DNA of 64,000 nt from Nocardioides ganghwensis (GCF_014779655.1 NZ_JACXYX010000007.1:62001-126000), one strand, 5' to 3'; numbered from the stretch's first letter, positions 8,901-17,760 are shown. The notes: generated by a model not told the origin, from the letters alone. Translations and numbers: made by a program.

Positions 8901-11396
8901 TCAGACGACGACGTTGACCAGCCTGGGCGCGCGCACGATCACCTTGCGCACGGTGGCGCCGTCGATCGCGCGCTGCACGCCCGCGTCGGCGAGGGCGGCC
9001 GCCTCCAGGTCGGCCTCGGAGATGTCGGGCGACACCTCCAGGCGCGCCTTGACCTTGCCCTTGACCTGCACGACCGCGGTGACGGTGTCCTCGACCAGCA
9101 GCGCCTCGTCGACGACCGGCCACCCGGCGCGGGCGACCGTGGGCTCGTGGCCCAGGCGCTCCCACATCTCCTCGGCCGTGTATGGCGCGACCAGCGACAG
9201 CAGGACCGCCACCGCCTCGGTCGCCTCGCGCACCGCCGGGTCCGCGGGACCGCAGCCGGAGTCGATCGCCTTGCGAGTGGCGTTGACCAGCTCCATGACG
9301 CGGGCCACCACCACGTTGAAGCGGTAGGTCTCGACCAGCTCGGCCGCGTCGTGGACGGTGCGCGCGGTCGTACGCCGCAGCGCGAGGTCGCCGCCCGACA
9401 CGTCCGCACCCGGGGCCGAGGTGACGTCGCCGGACAGTCGCCAGGCGCGCTGCAGGAAGCGCAGCGACCCGTCGGGCGACATGTTGGCCCAGTCGATGTC
9501 GTCCTCCGGCGGACCGGCGAAGACCAGGGTCAGCCGCACCGCGTCGACACCGAACGCGGCCAGCTGGTCGCCCAGGTTGACGCCGTTGCCCAGGGACTTG
9601 CTCATCTTCTTGCCCTGGTTGATCACGAAGCCCTGGTTGAGCTGGGCCGACCACGGCTCGCGGAAGTCGACCAGGCCCATGTCGTTGAGCACCTTGGTGA
9701 AGAACCGGCCGTAGAGCAGGTGCAGCACCGCGTGCTCGACGCCGCCGACGTAGAGGTTGCACGGCATCCAGGCGTTGACCTTGGCGCTGTCGAAGGCCTG
9801 GGTCTCGTCGTGCGGCGAGCAGTAGCGGAACATGTACCAGGACGAGTCGACGAACGTGTCCATGGTGTCGGTGTCGCGGGTCGCCGGGCCACCGCAGGTC
9901 GGGCAGGTCGTGTTGACCCAGTCGGTCGCGCCGCCCAGCGGCGAGGTGCCCTTGGGCTTCAGGTCGGCACCGGTCAGCACCGGCAGCGTCACCGGCAGCT
10001 GGTCCTCCGGCACCGGGACCTCACCGTCGACGGGGCAGTGGATGATCGGGATGGGCGGGCCCCAGTAGCGCTGGCGGCTGATCAGCCAGTCGCGCAGGCG
10101 GAAGTTGACCGCGCCGGAGCCGCGTCCGTCGGCCTCCAGCCGCTCGATGATCGAGCGGATGCCCGAGGCCTTGTCGCCCAGCCCGTCCAGGGGCCCGCTG
10201 TTGACGTACGTCCCGTCACCCGACGTCGCGACCCCGGTCTCCTCGGGGTTGTCGTCTCCGGTGTCGATGACCCGTCGGACCGGCAGGCCCATCGTCCGGG
10301 CGAAGTCCAGGTCGCGCTGGTCGTGGGCGGGCACCGCCATGATCGCGCCGGTGCCGTAGTCGGCCAGCACGTAGTCGCTGGCCCACACCGGGATCTCCTC
10401 GCCGGAGACCGGGTTGGTGGCGGTGATGCCCAGGTCGACGCCGGTCTTGGGCCGGTCGGTGGACAGCCGGTCGATGTCGGAGGCCTTGCGGACCTCGACC
10501 AGGTAGTCCTCCAGCGCCTGCGCGCGGTCGGGGTGCACGATCTCGGCAGCCAGCGCGGCATCCGCGGCGACCACCATGAACGTGGCGCCGTACAAGGTGT
10601 CGGGACGGGTCGTGTAGACCTCGATGTCGCGCTCACCGTCAGCCGCGTGCAGCGTGAACGTGACGTGGGCGCCCTCGGACCGCCCGATCCAGTTGCGCTG
10701 CGCGGTGACCACACGGTCGGGCCAGGTCTTCTCCAGCTCGTCCAGGCCGTCCAGCAGCTCCTGGGCGTAGTCGGTGATCTTGAAGTACCACTGGGTCAGC
10801 TCCTTCTTGGTCACCTCCGCCCCGCAGCGGTCGCAGACGCCGCCGACGACCTGCTCGTTGGCCAGGACGGTCTGGTCGTTGGGGCACCAGTTGACCGGGC
10901 TGTTCTTGCGGTAGGCCAGGCCACGCTCGTGGAACTTCAGGAACAGCCACTGCGTCCACCGGTAGTAGTCGGGGTCGCTGGTGTTGAAGGTCCGCGACCA
11001 GTCGAACGACGCGGCGTACTTCCGGCACGACTCGATCGAACGCGCGATGTTGGCGCGCGTGTAGGTGTCGGGGTGCTCGTCGTTGCGGATCGCGGCGTTC
11101 TCCGCCGGCAGGCCGAAGGAGTCGAAGCCCATCGGGTTCAGCACCTCGTAGCCGCGCTGCCACCAGTAGCGCGCCACCACGTCGTGCAGCGCGAACACCT
11201 CGGCGTGACCCATGTGCAGGTCGCCGCTCGGGTAGGGGAACATCGTCAGCGCGTAGCGCTTCTCGCGCGGGCTGTCGTCGTCGGCGCGGAACGGCTGGAG
11301 GTCCTCCCAGACCCGCTGCCACTTCGTCTCGGTGGCCTCGATGTCGTACGTCGCACGCTCGGGGTTCGCGTCGGGGGCTCCGGTGTCCTGGCTCAT
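8901..11396 (-). CDS. leuS: Leucine--tRNA ligase
   Basis: The product has 831 residues. It charges tRNA-Leu with leucine. Class I signatures are visible: HMGH at 61-64 in [14 protein letters not shown] (the HIGH motif) and [10 protein letters not shown] near residue 597 (KMSKS). The editing domain segment is in the middle ([15 protein letters not shown]), and a zinc-finger-like [14 protein letters not shown]...CDRCG region and a C-terminal anticodon-binding part are present. The gene stands alone in its transcript. Upstream lies a putative leader peptide with three Leu codons and a terminator hairpin (11445-11533), suggesting that synthesis responds to charged tRNA-Leu. The ribosome binding site is AAGAGGA, seven to eight bases before the ATG. 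Confidence 0.97.
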   Translation of the reverse strand: MSQDTGAPDANPERATYDIEATETKWQRVWEDLQPFRADDDSPREKRYALTMFPYPSGDLHMGHAEVFALHDVVARYWWQRGYEVLNPMGFDSFGLPAENAAIRNDEHPDTYTRANIARSIESCRKYAASFDWSRTFNTSDPDYYRWTQWLFLKFHERGLAYRKNSPVNWCPNDQTVLANEQVVGGVCDRCGAEVTKKELTQWYFKITDYAQELLDGLDELEKTWPDRVVTAQRNWIGRSEGAHVTFTLHAADGERDIEVYTTRPDTLYGATFMVVAADAALAAEIVHPDRAQALEDYLVEVRKASDIDRLSTDRPKTGVDLGITATNPVSGEEIPVWASDYVLADYGTGAIMAVPAHDQRDLDFARTMGLPVRRVIDTGDDNPEETGVATSGDGTYVNSGPLDGLGDKASGIRSIIERLEADGRGSGAVNFRLRDWLISRQRYWGPPIPIIHCPVDGEVPVPEDQLPVTLPVLTGADLKPKGTSPLGGATDWVNTTCPTCGGPATRDTDTMDTFVDSSWYMFRYCSPHDETQAFDSAKVNAWMPCNLYVGGVEHAVLHLLYGRFFTKVLNDMGLVDFREPWSAQLNQGFVINQGKKMSKSLGNGVNLGDQLAAFGVDAVRLTLVFAGPPEDDIDWANMSPDGSLRFLQRAWRLSGDVTSAPGADVSGGDLALRRTTARTVHDAAELVETYRFNVVVARVMELVNATRKAIDSGCGPADPAVREATEAVAVLLSLVAPYTAEEMWERLGHEPTVARAGWPVVDEALLVEDTVTAVVQVKGKVKARLEVSPDISEADLEAAALADAGVQRAIDGATVRKVIVRAPRLVNVVV

Positions 11397-11444
11397 GGCG
11401 TGTCCTCTTGTTGCGGTCTGCTCGTGTGTCGCTGGGATGGCATG

Positions 11445-11468
11445 AAAAAACCCCTCACATGGAGGGGT
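11445..11468 (-). terminator. Attenuator-type terminator in the leuS leader
   Basis: Read on the minus strand, ACCCCTC pairs with GAGGGGT around a five-base loop (7 bp, 11450-11468), and a run of six T residues (11445-11450) follows. It lies about 50 bases before the leuS ATG and in the same direction, so it would stop transcription before the gene. That position marks it as a conditional terminator, not one that ends an upstream gene. The next upstream gene on that strand is far away. Confidence 0.75.
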
Positions 11469-11497
11469 GGCCGCGTGTCGGGTCCTGGGGGACGCGA

Positions 11498-11533
11498 TCA
11501 GCGCGGCTGTCGAAGAAGGAGCTGCTGGCGCAC
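11498..11533 (-). CDS. Putative leuS leader peptide (11 codons, three consecutive Leu codons)
   Basis: The minus strand reads [11 protein letters not shown]-stop from GTG 11533, with leucine codons CTC CTT CTT at 11513-11521. CTT is rare in this high-GC genome, which is typical of attenuator leader peptides. The GTG lies exactly six bases after a TAGGAT hexamer (11540-11545), so the peptide would be the first thing on a leaderless transcript, as for many other genes in this window. GCCGCG near the peptide end (11502-11507) can pair with CGCGGC just before the terminator stem. An alternative ATG at 11541-11543 would give a 28-codon ORF without Leu but lies inside the -10. Not experimentally supported. 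Confidence 0.55.
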   Translation of the reverse strand: MRQQLLLRQPR

Positions 11534-11539
11534 GACGTC

Positions 11540-11570
11540 ATCCTAACCTGTCCCCGTCACCGGCCGCGAA
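11540..11570 (-). promoter_or_regulatory. Candidate leuS leader promoter
   Basis: On the minus strand, TAGGAT (11540-11545) is a good -10. A weak -35, TTCGCG (11565-11570), lies 19 bases upstream. The predicted start site is the G of the leader-peptide GTG at 11533. The promoter sits between divergent genes, beside the ribosome binding site of the plus-strand gene at 11585. Confidence 0.5.
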
Positions 11571-11584
11571 GGGATACTGCGATC

Positions 11585-12388
11585 GTGGCCGCTGACCTGG
11601 ACAGGTACTCCGACGTGCTCGACCTCCTGCGTGGGCTGCCGACGCACTGCCCCGACGTGCGGGTCGTCGTGGTGAGCGGGTCCGCGGTGACCGGGGGCTA
11701 CGACGCGCACTCCGACCTCGACGTCCAGGTGTGGACCGACGGTCCCCCGTCGGCGACGTACGACGAGGCCCTGGCGCTCGTGCACGACCGCTTCGACGTC
11801 GACCACGTCTGGCGGGTGGCCGCCGACCGCTGGCCGACGGCGGCCCAGGGCTTCATCCACCTCCAGCCGGACGCCGCCGACCTGTCCCGCCCCACGCGGC
11901 TCGTCGACCTCTTCGTCGACCGGCTGCCCGAGCGGCTGACCATCGACGTCCGACGGCACGGCACTCCCGAGGTGCTGCACGACCCGGACGGCCTGATCCA
12001 CCTCGAGCACGACGACGAAGAGGTGATGGAGTCGCAGCGCAGGCGCGCGGTCGACCAGGCGGCCGCCCGTCGTCAGACCGGGGCGTGGCTGGTCGAGCGC
12101 GCGCTGGCCAGGGGTGACGTCGCCGAGGCGGCCTGGTTCCACATGCGGTTCGCGGTCGAGCCACTGGTGACCCTCCTGCGGATCCGGCACTGCCCGGCGC
12201 GGCACGACTTCGGGCTGCGCTACCTCCGCACCGACCTGCCGGAGGGGATGGCCGAGCGGGTGGAAGCACTGCTGCCCGGACCGGCAGGCTCCACCGACTC
12301 ACCGACGTCGTCCCCCGAGGAGCTGCTGGCGGACCGGGCCCGGGCGGCGTTCGCGTGGCAGGACGAGGTCCTGCGCGAGCTCACGTGA
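11585..12388 (+). CDS. Nucleotidyltransferase domain-containing protein
   Basis: The product has 267 residues. The N-terminal part carries VVVVSGSAVTGGYDAHSDLDVQVW, the G-S-x-x-x-G ... S-D-x-D-x-x-V pattern of the pol-beta-like nucleotidyltransferase fold, with two metal-binding Asp residues. A helical C-terminal half (from about residue 150) resembles the substrate-binding part of aminoglycoside nucleotidyltransferase relatives. Such enzymes transfer a nucleotide onto a small molecule or protein, and the substrate is not evident. GTG 11585 is chosen because GAAGGGA lies ten bases upstream and the region before it holds the divergent leuS promoter. It ends three bases from the convergent DUF4870 gene. 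Confidence 0.75.
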   Translation: MAADLDRYSDVLDLLRGLPTHCPDVRVVVVSGSAVTGGYDAHSDLDVQVWTDGPPSATYDEALALVHDRFDVDHVWRVAADRWPTAAQGFIHLQPDAADLSRPTRLVDLFVDRLPERLTIDVRRHGTPEVLHDPDGLIHLEHDDEEVMESQRRRAVDQAAARRQTGAWLVERALARGDVAEAAWFHMRFAVEPLVTLLRIRHCPARHDFGLRYLRTDLPEGMAERVEALLPGPAGSTDSPTSSPEELLADRARAAFAWQDEVLRELT

Positions 12389-12391
12389 GGC

Positions 12392-12880
12392 TCAGCTGAC
12401 GAACCGCGGCGTGAGCGGCGGGTTCCACCACTCGCCGTTGTAGGCCTTGACCGCCCCGACCACGTGGAGGATGCCGGCGATCACCGGCGGCACGAAGAAC
12501 ACCGGCAGGAAGACGAGGAAGCCGACGCCGAGGGTGACGATGCCGAGGACCACGTAGAGGACCGTGACGACCACCAGCCAGATGAACATCGAGATCTGGA
12601 CGTTGAGCGAGTTGGCGGCGTGGGACCGGACGAAGGGACCGCGGTCCTTGTACATCACGTAGACCACGATCGAGGCCAGGAACCCGAGGAAGCCGGCGGA
12701 GAACACCATGGCCGCGACGGCTCCGGCGTGGCTGATGGCGCCCCACGTGCGCTCCTCCTGCGGCGAGATCGTCGGCGGCGCGGCACGGTAGGCGGTGTCG
12801 GGCTGCTGGCCGAACGACTGCTGGCCGTAGGGCCGCGTCGGGTCGGGTCCCTGCGAGTCGCTGGGGTACTGGTCGGACAT
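12392..12880 (-). CDS. DUF4870 domain-containing membrane protein
   Basis: The product has 162 residues. A Gln/Pro/Tyr-rich cytoplasmic N-terminus (about 1-45) is followed by a DUF4870-type region: AAMVFSAGFLGFLASIVVYVMYK, FVRSHAANSLNVQIS, then two hydrophobic segments. It ends in AYNGEWWNPP. Three membrane helices are expected. Function is unknown. ATG 12880 is preferred over an upstream start because GAGGAG sits about nine bases before it. Confidence 0.85.
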   Translation of the reverse strand: MSDQYPSDSQGPDPTRPYGQQSFGQQPDTAYRAAPPTISPQEERTWGAISHAGAVAAMVFSAGFLGFLASIVVYVMYKDRGPFVRSHAANSLNVQISMFIWLVVVTVLYVVLGIVTLGVGFLVFLPVFFVPPVIAGILHVVGAVKAYNGEWWNPPLTPRFVS

Positions 12881-13006
12881 CTCACTCACTCCTCGGCGGG
12901 CCGGGTGCCCTGCTGTCGAGGACAAGCCAACCACGCACCCCAGCCGTTTTCACCCCGTTCCGGGGTCGAGTCAGGGTGCGGTCAGGGTCGCACCCGGGAC
13001 GACTGC

Positions 13007-13067
13007 CCAAGAAGTGTTTGACAGTCGGCTGCGTCCTGCCGCACACTCACTCCCCAAGAACTCTTGG
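13007..13067 (+). promoter_or_regulatory. Promoter and candidate operator of the ArsR-MFS operon
   Basis: A perfect -35 TTGACA (13018-13023) and CACACT (13042-13047) are 18 bases apart. The palindrome CCAAGAACTCTTGG (13054-13067) covers the predicted start site, and a second CCAAGAA (13007-13013) lies just upstream of the -35. The arrangement suggests autorepression by the ArsR-type protein encoded next. Confidence 0.6.
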
Positions 13068-13075
13068 AGGGTGAT

Positions 13076-13645
13076 GTGGACGAGACCGATCCCGCGGCAG
13101 TGACCCGGCTGCGGGCGACCGCGCACCCCGTGCGGCTGCGCATCCTGTCGCTGCTGACCGCGGAGGCGATGAGCGCCGCCGAGGTGGCCCGCACGCTCGA
13201 GATCACCCACGCCAACGCGTCCTACCACCTGCGCCAGCTGCACGACGCCGGCGAGCTCGTCGTCGAGAGCGAGGAGAAGATCCGCGGGGGCGTGGCCAAG
13301 CGCTACCGGTACGACGCCTCCCGCGACCTGCGCACCCACCGGCCCGGCGTCGACGAGCGCGTCGCCTACGCCCGCGCCATCGCCCTGGAGGTCGAGCGGC
13401 GGCTGCGCGAGGTCGCTCCGGGCACGTCGACCTCCAGCGACCTGGAGACCTGGGTCGACGTCGGGACCTGGCACCGGGCGCTCGACCTCCTCCACGAGGC
13501 CTCGCACCTCCTCCATGCGGCCGCGAGGCCGGCGGGGACGCCCGACACCGTCCACGTCAGCGCGACGACGACCGCCTTCACGATGACTGGCGGCCTCACC
13601 GGCGAGGCGGTCCGGTGGGACCCGGCCCGCGAGGAGACCCGATGA
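13076..13645 (+). CDS. ArsR-family-like winged-helix transcriptional regulator
   Basis: The product has 189 residues from GTG 13076. GGAGG lies at 13066-13070, five bases upstream. The N-terminal 80 residues form a winged helix-turn-helix (ATAHPVRLRILSLLTAEAMSAAEVARTLEITHANASYHLRQLHDAGELV). The DASYHL-type recognition helix is typical of ArsR-like regulators paired with exporters. The C-terminal half is helical, with no CxC metal-binding motif, so the signal is probably not a thiol-bound metal. Its stop overlaps the start of the MFS gene by four bases (ATGA), so the two are translationally coupled and the protein probably controls that exporter. Confidence 0.88.
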   Translation: MDETDPAAVTRLRATAHPVRLRILSLLTAEAMSAAEVARTLEITHANASYHLRQLHDAGELVVESEEKIRGGVAKRYRYDASRDLRTHRPGVDERVAYARAIALEVERRLREVAPGTSTSSDLETWVDVGTWHRALDLLHEASHLLHAAARPAGTPDTVHVSATTTAFTMTGGLTGEAVRWDPAREETR

Positions 13646-14892
13646 CGTGGTCCGCCGCGATCGCGCCGCTGCGCAACCGCAACTTCGCGTGGTACTTCGC
13701 GTCGCGGTTCGTCAACACGCTCGGCAACATGATGGCCAGCATCGCGCTCGCCTTCGCCGTGCTGGACATCACCGACTCCCCCACCGCCCTCGGTCAGGTG
13801 CTGGCCGCCCACACGATCCCGATGATCGCGCTGCTGCTCTACGGCGGGGTGATCGCCGACAGGTTCCCGCGCACCGTGGTGCTCCAGTCCTCCAACCTCG
13901 CCTCGGCCGTGAGCCAGGGCGCCATGGCGGCCCTCGTGCTGACCGGCGAGGCCGAGATCTGGATGCTGGTCGTGCTCGCGGGCGTGCACGGTGTCGTGTC
14001 CGGAGTCGGGTTCCCGGCGATGGCCAGCGTCCTGCCGCAGCTGGTCGAGCGCACCGACCTCCAACCGGCGAACGCACTCGTCTCCCTGACCCGCAACGGC
14101 ATGATGGTGCTCGGTCCCACGATCGGCGCGCTCCTGGTGGTCACGGTCGGCTCGGGCTGGGCGCTCGCGGTGGACGCCGCCACCTGGCTGCTCGCCGCAC
14201 TGCTCCTCGTGCCGGTGCGGCTACCCGCCCGCCAGCCGCGGGCAGAGGCTCCCGACACCCTCCGTGAGCTGCGCGAGGGCTGGTCGTTCTTCTGGGCCAC
14301 CCCGTGGCTGTGGACGGTCGTCGTCGGCTTCGGCGTGCTCAACGCGATCCACACCGGCGCGTGGTTCACCCTCGGACCGGCGGTCGCCGACGACACCATC
14401 GGACGCCAGGGCTGGGGCTACGTGCTGTCCGCCGAGGCGGCCGGCCTGCTGCTCACGACCGTGGTCCTGCTGCGTGTACGGCTCGAGCGTCCCCTGCTGC
14501 TGGGGATGCTCGGCATCGCGCTGATCGCCCCGCCCATGCTGCTGCTCGGCGTGTCACCCCACCTCGTGGGGCTCGTGACCGCGGCCTTCCTCGCCGGCGC
14601 CGGCACCGAGGTCTTCGGCATGGGCTGGAACCTGGCCATGCAGGAGAACATCGAGGACGGCATGCTGTCGCGCGCCTACTCCTACGACGCACTCGGCTCC
14701 TTCATCGCGATGCCCGTCGGTCAGCTCGCCTGGGGGCCGCTCGCCGTGGCCTTCGGCTTCCAGCCGGTGCTGGTCGTCTCCGCGATCGCCTACGTCGGGG
14801 TGGTGGCGCTGGTGCTCTGCTCCCGCTCGGTGCGCGAGCTGCCGCGCGCACCGGTGACCCCTGCGTCCGCGGTGACGACCACCACGCCCTAG
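13642..14892 (+). CDS. MFS transporter (drug/secretion effector type)
   Basis: The product has 416 residues with about 12 hydrophobic segments. The MFS motif A-like loop GGVIADRFPRTVVL follows the second segment, and GPTIGALLVV follows in the middle of the first half. It resembles the MFS_3/EntS group that exports siderophores or drugs by proton antiport. ATG 13642 overlaps the regulator stop. An earlier in-frame start at 13615 would lie inside the regulator gene and is not favoured. The partner regulator and the palindromic operator suggest inducible export of a small molecule, identity unknown. The TAG stop is also part of the apparent -10 of the next gene. Confidence 0.9.
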   Translation: MTWSAAIAPLRNRNFAWYFASRFVNTLGNMMASIALAFAVLDITDSPTALGQVLAAHTIPMIALLLYGGVIADRFPRTVVLQSSNLASAVSQGAMAALVLTGEAEIWMLVVLAGVHGVVSGVGFPAMASVLPQLVERTDLQPANALVSLTRNGMMVLGPTIGALLVVTVGSGWALAVDAATWLLAALLLVPVRLPARQPRAEAPDTLRELREGWSFFWATPWLWTVVVGFGVLNAIHTGAWFTLGPAVADDTIGRQGWGYVLSAEAAGLLLTTVVLLRVRLERPLLLGMLGIALIAPPMLLLGVSPHLVGLVTAAFLAGAGTEVFGMGWNLAMQENIEDGMLSRAYSYDALGSFIAMPVGQLAWGPLAVAFGFQPVLVVSAIAYVGVVALVLCSRSVRELPRAPVTPASAVTTTTP

Positions 14893-14901
14893 GGTCCCGC
14901 C

Positions 14902-15663
14902 ATGGGAGTCATGGAGATGTTCCGCCTGGACGGCAAGGTCGTCATCGTCACCGGCGCCTCGAGCGGGCTGGGGGTCGCGTTCGCCCACTGCTTCGCCGAG
15001 GCGGGCGCCGACGTCGTGCTCGGCGCGCGCCGCGTCGACAAGCTCGAACGGGTCGCCGCCTCCGTACGCTCGACGGGCCGCCGGGTGCACACGGTCGCCA
15101 CCGACGTGGCCGACCCCGAGCAGTGCCAGCGGCTCGTGGACGAGGCGATGGCGAAGTTCGGCCGGGTCGACGTGCTCGTCAACAACGCCGGCGTCGGCAC
15201 GGCCGTCCCCGCCACCCGGGAGACGCCCGAGCAGTTCCGCTCGGTCATCGACGTCAACCTCAACGGCTGCTACTGGATGGCGCAGGCGTGCGGGCGCGTC
15301 ATGGAGCCCGGGTCGAGCATCATCAACATCTCCTCGATCCTCGGCATCACCACCGGCGGCCTGCCGCAGGCGGCGTACTCCGCGTCGAAGGCGGGCCTCG
15401 GCGGGCTCACCCGCGACCTCGCCCAGCAGTGGACGGGCCGCAAGGGCATCCGGGTCAACGCCCTCGCCCCGGGCTTCTTCGCCTCCGAGATGACCGAGAC
15501 CTACCCCGACGGCTACCTCGACCTCGCCCTCCAGCGCGTCCCGGCCGGGCGCAAGGGCGACCCGCACGAGCTCGCCGCCACCGCGGTGTGGCTGGCGTCC
15601 GACGCCGCCGGCTACGTCACCGGGCAGATGATCCCGGTCGACGGCGGCCTGACGATCGCCTGA
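14902..15663 (+). CDS. SDR family NAD(P)-dependent oxidoreductase
   Basis: The product has 253 residues, a classical short-chain dehydrogenase. Visible are the cofactor motif TGASSGLG near residue 18, NNAG near 95, the catalytic Ser in SSILG and Y-S-A-S-K near residue 155, and PGFFASEM after the active site. An N-terminal Arg pair (GARRVDK) in place of an Asp suggests NADP preference. The substrate is unknown. TAGGGT (14890-14895) sits six bases before the ATG, so the gene has its own leaderless promoter. The ankyrin gene starts on its stop codon, so the two are coupled. Confidence 0.92.
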   Translation: MGVMEMFRLDGKVVIVTGASSGLGVAFAHCFAEAGADVVLGARRVDKLERVAASVRSTGRRVHTVATDVADPEQCQRLVDEAMAKFGRVDVLVNNAGVGTAVPATRETPEQFRSVIDVNLNGCYWMAQACGRVMEPGSSIINISSILGITTGGLPQAAYSASKAGLGGLTRDLAQQWTGRKGIRVNALAPGFFASEMTETYPDGYLDLALQRVPAGRKGDPHELAATAVWLASDAAGYVTGQMIPVDGGLTIA

Positions 15664-15944
15664 TGTCGCACGGCGACTACAAGGCGTTCTTCGCCGCGGC
15701 CTGCTCCGGCGACCTCGCGCTGGTCGAGCACCACCTCGACGCCGGGGTCGACGTCGACTTCGTCCACCCCGAGCTCCAGTCGACCGCGCTCGTGGCAGCG
15801 ATCGAGGAGGGCCGCGAGGACGTCGCGCTGCTGCTCCTCGACAGCGGGGCCTCCCCGACGCTCCGCTCGCCGCTCGAGGGCATGACGCCGTTCGAGGCCG
15901 CACGCGCGGCGGGGCTCGACCGGGTGGTGGCGCGGCTCAGCTGA
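15663..15944 (+). CDS. Small ankyrin-repeat protein
   Basis: The product has 93 residues. Two to three ankyrin-like repeats are visible: FFAAACSGDLALVEHHLDAGVDVDFV, then TALVAAIEEGREDVALLLLDSGASPTL, then GMTPFEAARAAGLDRVVARL. Ankyrin repeats bind other proteins. ATG 15663 shares its A with the SDR stop TGA, so the protein is probably made together with the SDR and may interact with it. Its last eight bases overlap the convergent frameshifted gene. Confidence 0.8.
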   Translation: MSHGDYKAFFAAACSGDLALVEHHLDAGVDVDFVHPELQSTALVAAIEEGREDVALLLLDSGASPTLRSPLEGMTPFEAARAAGLDRVVARLS

Positions 15945-16501
15945 GCCAGGGCTCGCCCGCGACGACCCCGTCCGTACGCCGTCCCGCTGCCGCCTGCTCG
16001 AGCCACTGCACGGCCTCGCCGTCCGCGAAGCGACCGCTGCTCCCCCAGCCGTCGAGGGAGCGCGTGACCGAGCGTCGGCGTCCCCGCACCGCGTAGACGC
16101 CACCGCTCAGGGCCAGCACGAACGCGTCGTGTGCGTCGACCTGCTCGGCGGTCGGGGAATCGCCGATCGTGGGCTGTCTCTCGAGGACCTCGACCGGGTC
16201 GCCGACACCGACCACGACGACGTCGTGGCGGTCGAGCGGGTGCGACGAACCGGCGCCGGTCGGGCCGGGCGACGACGCCGACGCCGTCGAGGTCGAGGTG
16301 CGCGAGCTGGACGTTGGACTCGTCACTGCCGGGCGCGATCAGCTCGACGTACGCCGGCCCGGGCCCGCGCACGAGGGCGTTGACCGTTCCGACCGGGTGT
16401 GCTCCCCCGCGTGCGGCAGGCAGACCGGCGGCGGTCCACCGGGCCATGGCGTCGTCGAGGTCCTCGACGGCGACGACGAGGTGGTCGAACCGCGCGACCA
16501 C
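15937..16501 (-). pseudogene. VOC/glyoxalase-like gene broken by a frameshift
   Basis: Starting at GTG 16501, the first 55 or so residues are a good VOC/glyoxalase-like N-terminus (FDHLVVAVEDLDDAMARW, GGAHPVGTVNALVRGPGPAYVELIAPGSDES). Coding-type GC3 continues in this frame to about 16230. It then moves to another frame, which reads HPLDRHDVVVVGVGDPVEVL and ends VAGEPWLS at 15937. A GTG at 16326 could start the second frame alone as a 129-residue ORF, but its first 30 residues are Ser/Thr-rich and look like an out-of-frame shadow. The best reading is one gene of about 188 codons with a single-base indel near 16225-16240, either a real mutation or a sequencing error. The second half does not resemble the rest of a known VOC protein. 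Confidence 0.55.
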
Positions 16502-16509
16502 GGCTCGGC

Positions 16510-17760
16510 TCAGGCGGCCGCGAGGATCTCGGTGACCGCAGTGACGAGCCCGGCGATGTCCTCGTCGCTGGCCACCAGCGGCGGGGCGAAGCGGACGGTC
16601 GACCCGTGGGTGTCCTTGGCGAGGATGCCGCGGGCCATCAGCGCCTCGGACATCTGCCGGCCGGACATCAGCGACGGATCGATGTCGATGCCGGCCCAGG
16701 CGCCGCGGACGCGTACGTCGGACAGGCCCTTGCCCACCAGCGGGCCGAAGCCGGCCTCGAGCTGGGCGCCGATCTCGGCGGAGCGGGCCTGGAAGGTGCC
16801 CTCCTCCAGCATCGCGACGACCTCGGTGCCGATGGCGGCGGCGAGCGGGTTGCCGCCGAAGGTCGATCCGTGGGAGCCGGGCGTGATGACGTCCATGACC
16901 TCGCGGTCGGCGGCGATCGCGGAGACCGGGTAGATGCCGCCGCCGAGCGCCTTGCCCATGATGTAGATGTCGGGGACGACGTCCTCGTGGTCGCACGCGA
17001 AGGTGCGGCCCGAGCGCGCCAGGCCCGACTGGATCTCGTCGGCGACCATCAGCACGTTGCGCTCGGTGCAGAGCGCGCGCAGGTCGCGCAGGAAGCCCTC
17101 GGGCGGCATGACGACCCCGCCCTCGCCCTGGATGGGCTCGAAGAGGACCGCGACGGTGGTCTCGTCGATGGCCGAGGCGATCGCCTCGATGTCGCCGTAC
17201 TTCACGCCGCGGAAGCCGGTGGTGAACGGGGCGTAGCCGGAGGTCGCCACGTCGTCGTCGGAGAAGCTGACGATGGTGGTGGTGCGGCCGTGGAAGTTGC
17301 CCTCCATGGTGATGATCGTGGCCTGGCCGGCGGGCACGCCCTTGACCTCGTAGCCCCACTTGCGGCTGACCTTGATGGCGGTCTCGACGGCCTCGGCGCC
17401 GGAGTTCATCGGCAGGATCATGTCCTTGCCGGTGAGGCGGCACAGCGCCTCGGCGAAGCCGCTCAGCTTGTCGTTGAAGAACGCGCGACTGGTCAGCGTG
17501 AGCCGGCCGAGCTGCTCGCGCGCGACGGCGACGAGGCGCTCGTTGGAGTGACCGAAGTTGAGCGCCGAGTAGCCCGCGAGGCAGTCGAGGTAGCGCTTGC
17601 CGTCGACGTCGACGACCCACGCGCCGTCGCCCTCGGCGAGGACCACCGGGAGCGGGTGGTAGTTGTGCGCCGCGTAGCGCTCGGTGGCCTCGATGTGGGC
17701 GCTCGTGAGCTCGGAGAGCTGCGGCGACGTGGTGCTGGTGGAGAGGTCGGTCGCGGTCAT
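16510..17760 (-). CDS. rocD: Ornithine--oxo-acid transaminase
   Basis: The product has 416 residues, a class III PLP-dependent aminotransferase. Typical elements are YLDCLAGYSALNFGH, PMNSGAEAVETAIK, GNFHGRTTT, EPIQGEGGV, ADEIQSGLARSG and the Lys-containing IMGKALGGG that binds PLP. The pattern matches ornithine delta-aminotransferase, which converts ornithine and 2-oxoglutarate to glutamate semialdehyde and glutamate. ATG 17760 is chosen; the longer frame runs back through the tRNA gene and cannot be coding. No strong ribosome binding site is seen. The broken VOC gene follows after a short gap. proA, which handles the same semialdehyde, lies 2.5 kb away in a separate transcript. Confidence 0.92.
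   Translation of the reverse strand: MTATDLSTSTTSPQLSELTSAHIEATERYAAHNYHPLPVVLAEGDGAWVVDVDGKRYLDCLAGYSALNFGHSNERLVAVAREQLGRLTLTSRAFFNDKLSGFAEALCRLTGKDMILPMNSGAEAVETAIKVSRKWGYEVKGVPAGQATIITMEGNFHGRTTTIVSFSDDDVATSGYAPFTTGFRGVKYGDIEAIASAIDETTVAVLFEPIQGEGGVVMPPEGFLRDLRALCTERNVLMVADEIQSGLARSGRTFACDHEDVVPDIYIMGKALGGGIYPVSAIAADREVMDVITPGSHGSTFGGNPLAAAIGTEVVAMLEEGTFQARSAEIGAQLEAGFGPLVGKGLSDVRVRGAWAGIDIDPSLMSGRQMSEALMARGILAKDTHGSTVRFAPPLVASDEDIAGLVTAVTEILAAA

Noticed and set aside
11462-11500. Plus-strand sequence GAGGGGTGGCCGCG followed by GTCC...GGAC, resembling a T-box antiterminator and terminator
   Set aside because: It would point away from leuS toward an unrelated nucleotidyltransferase, lacks the ACC of the T-box core, and is the complement of the minus-strand leuS terminator.
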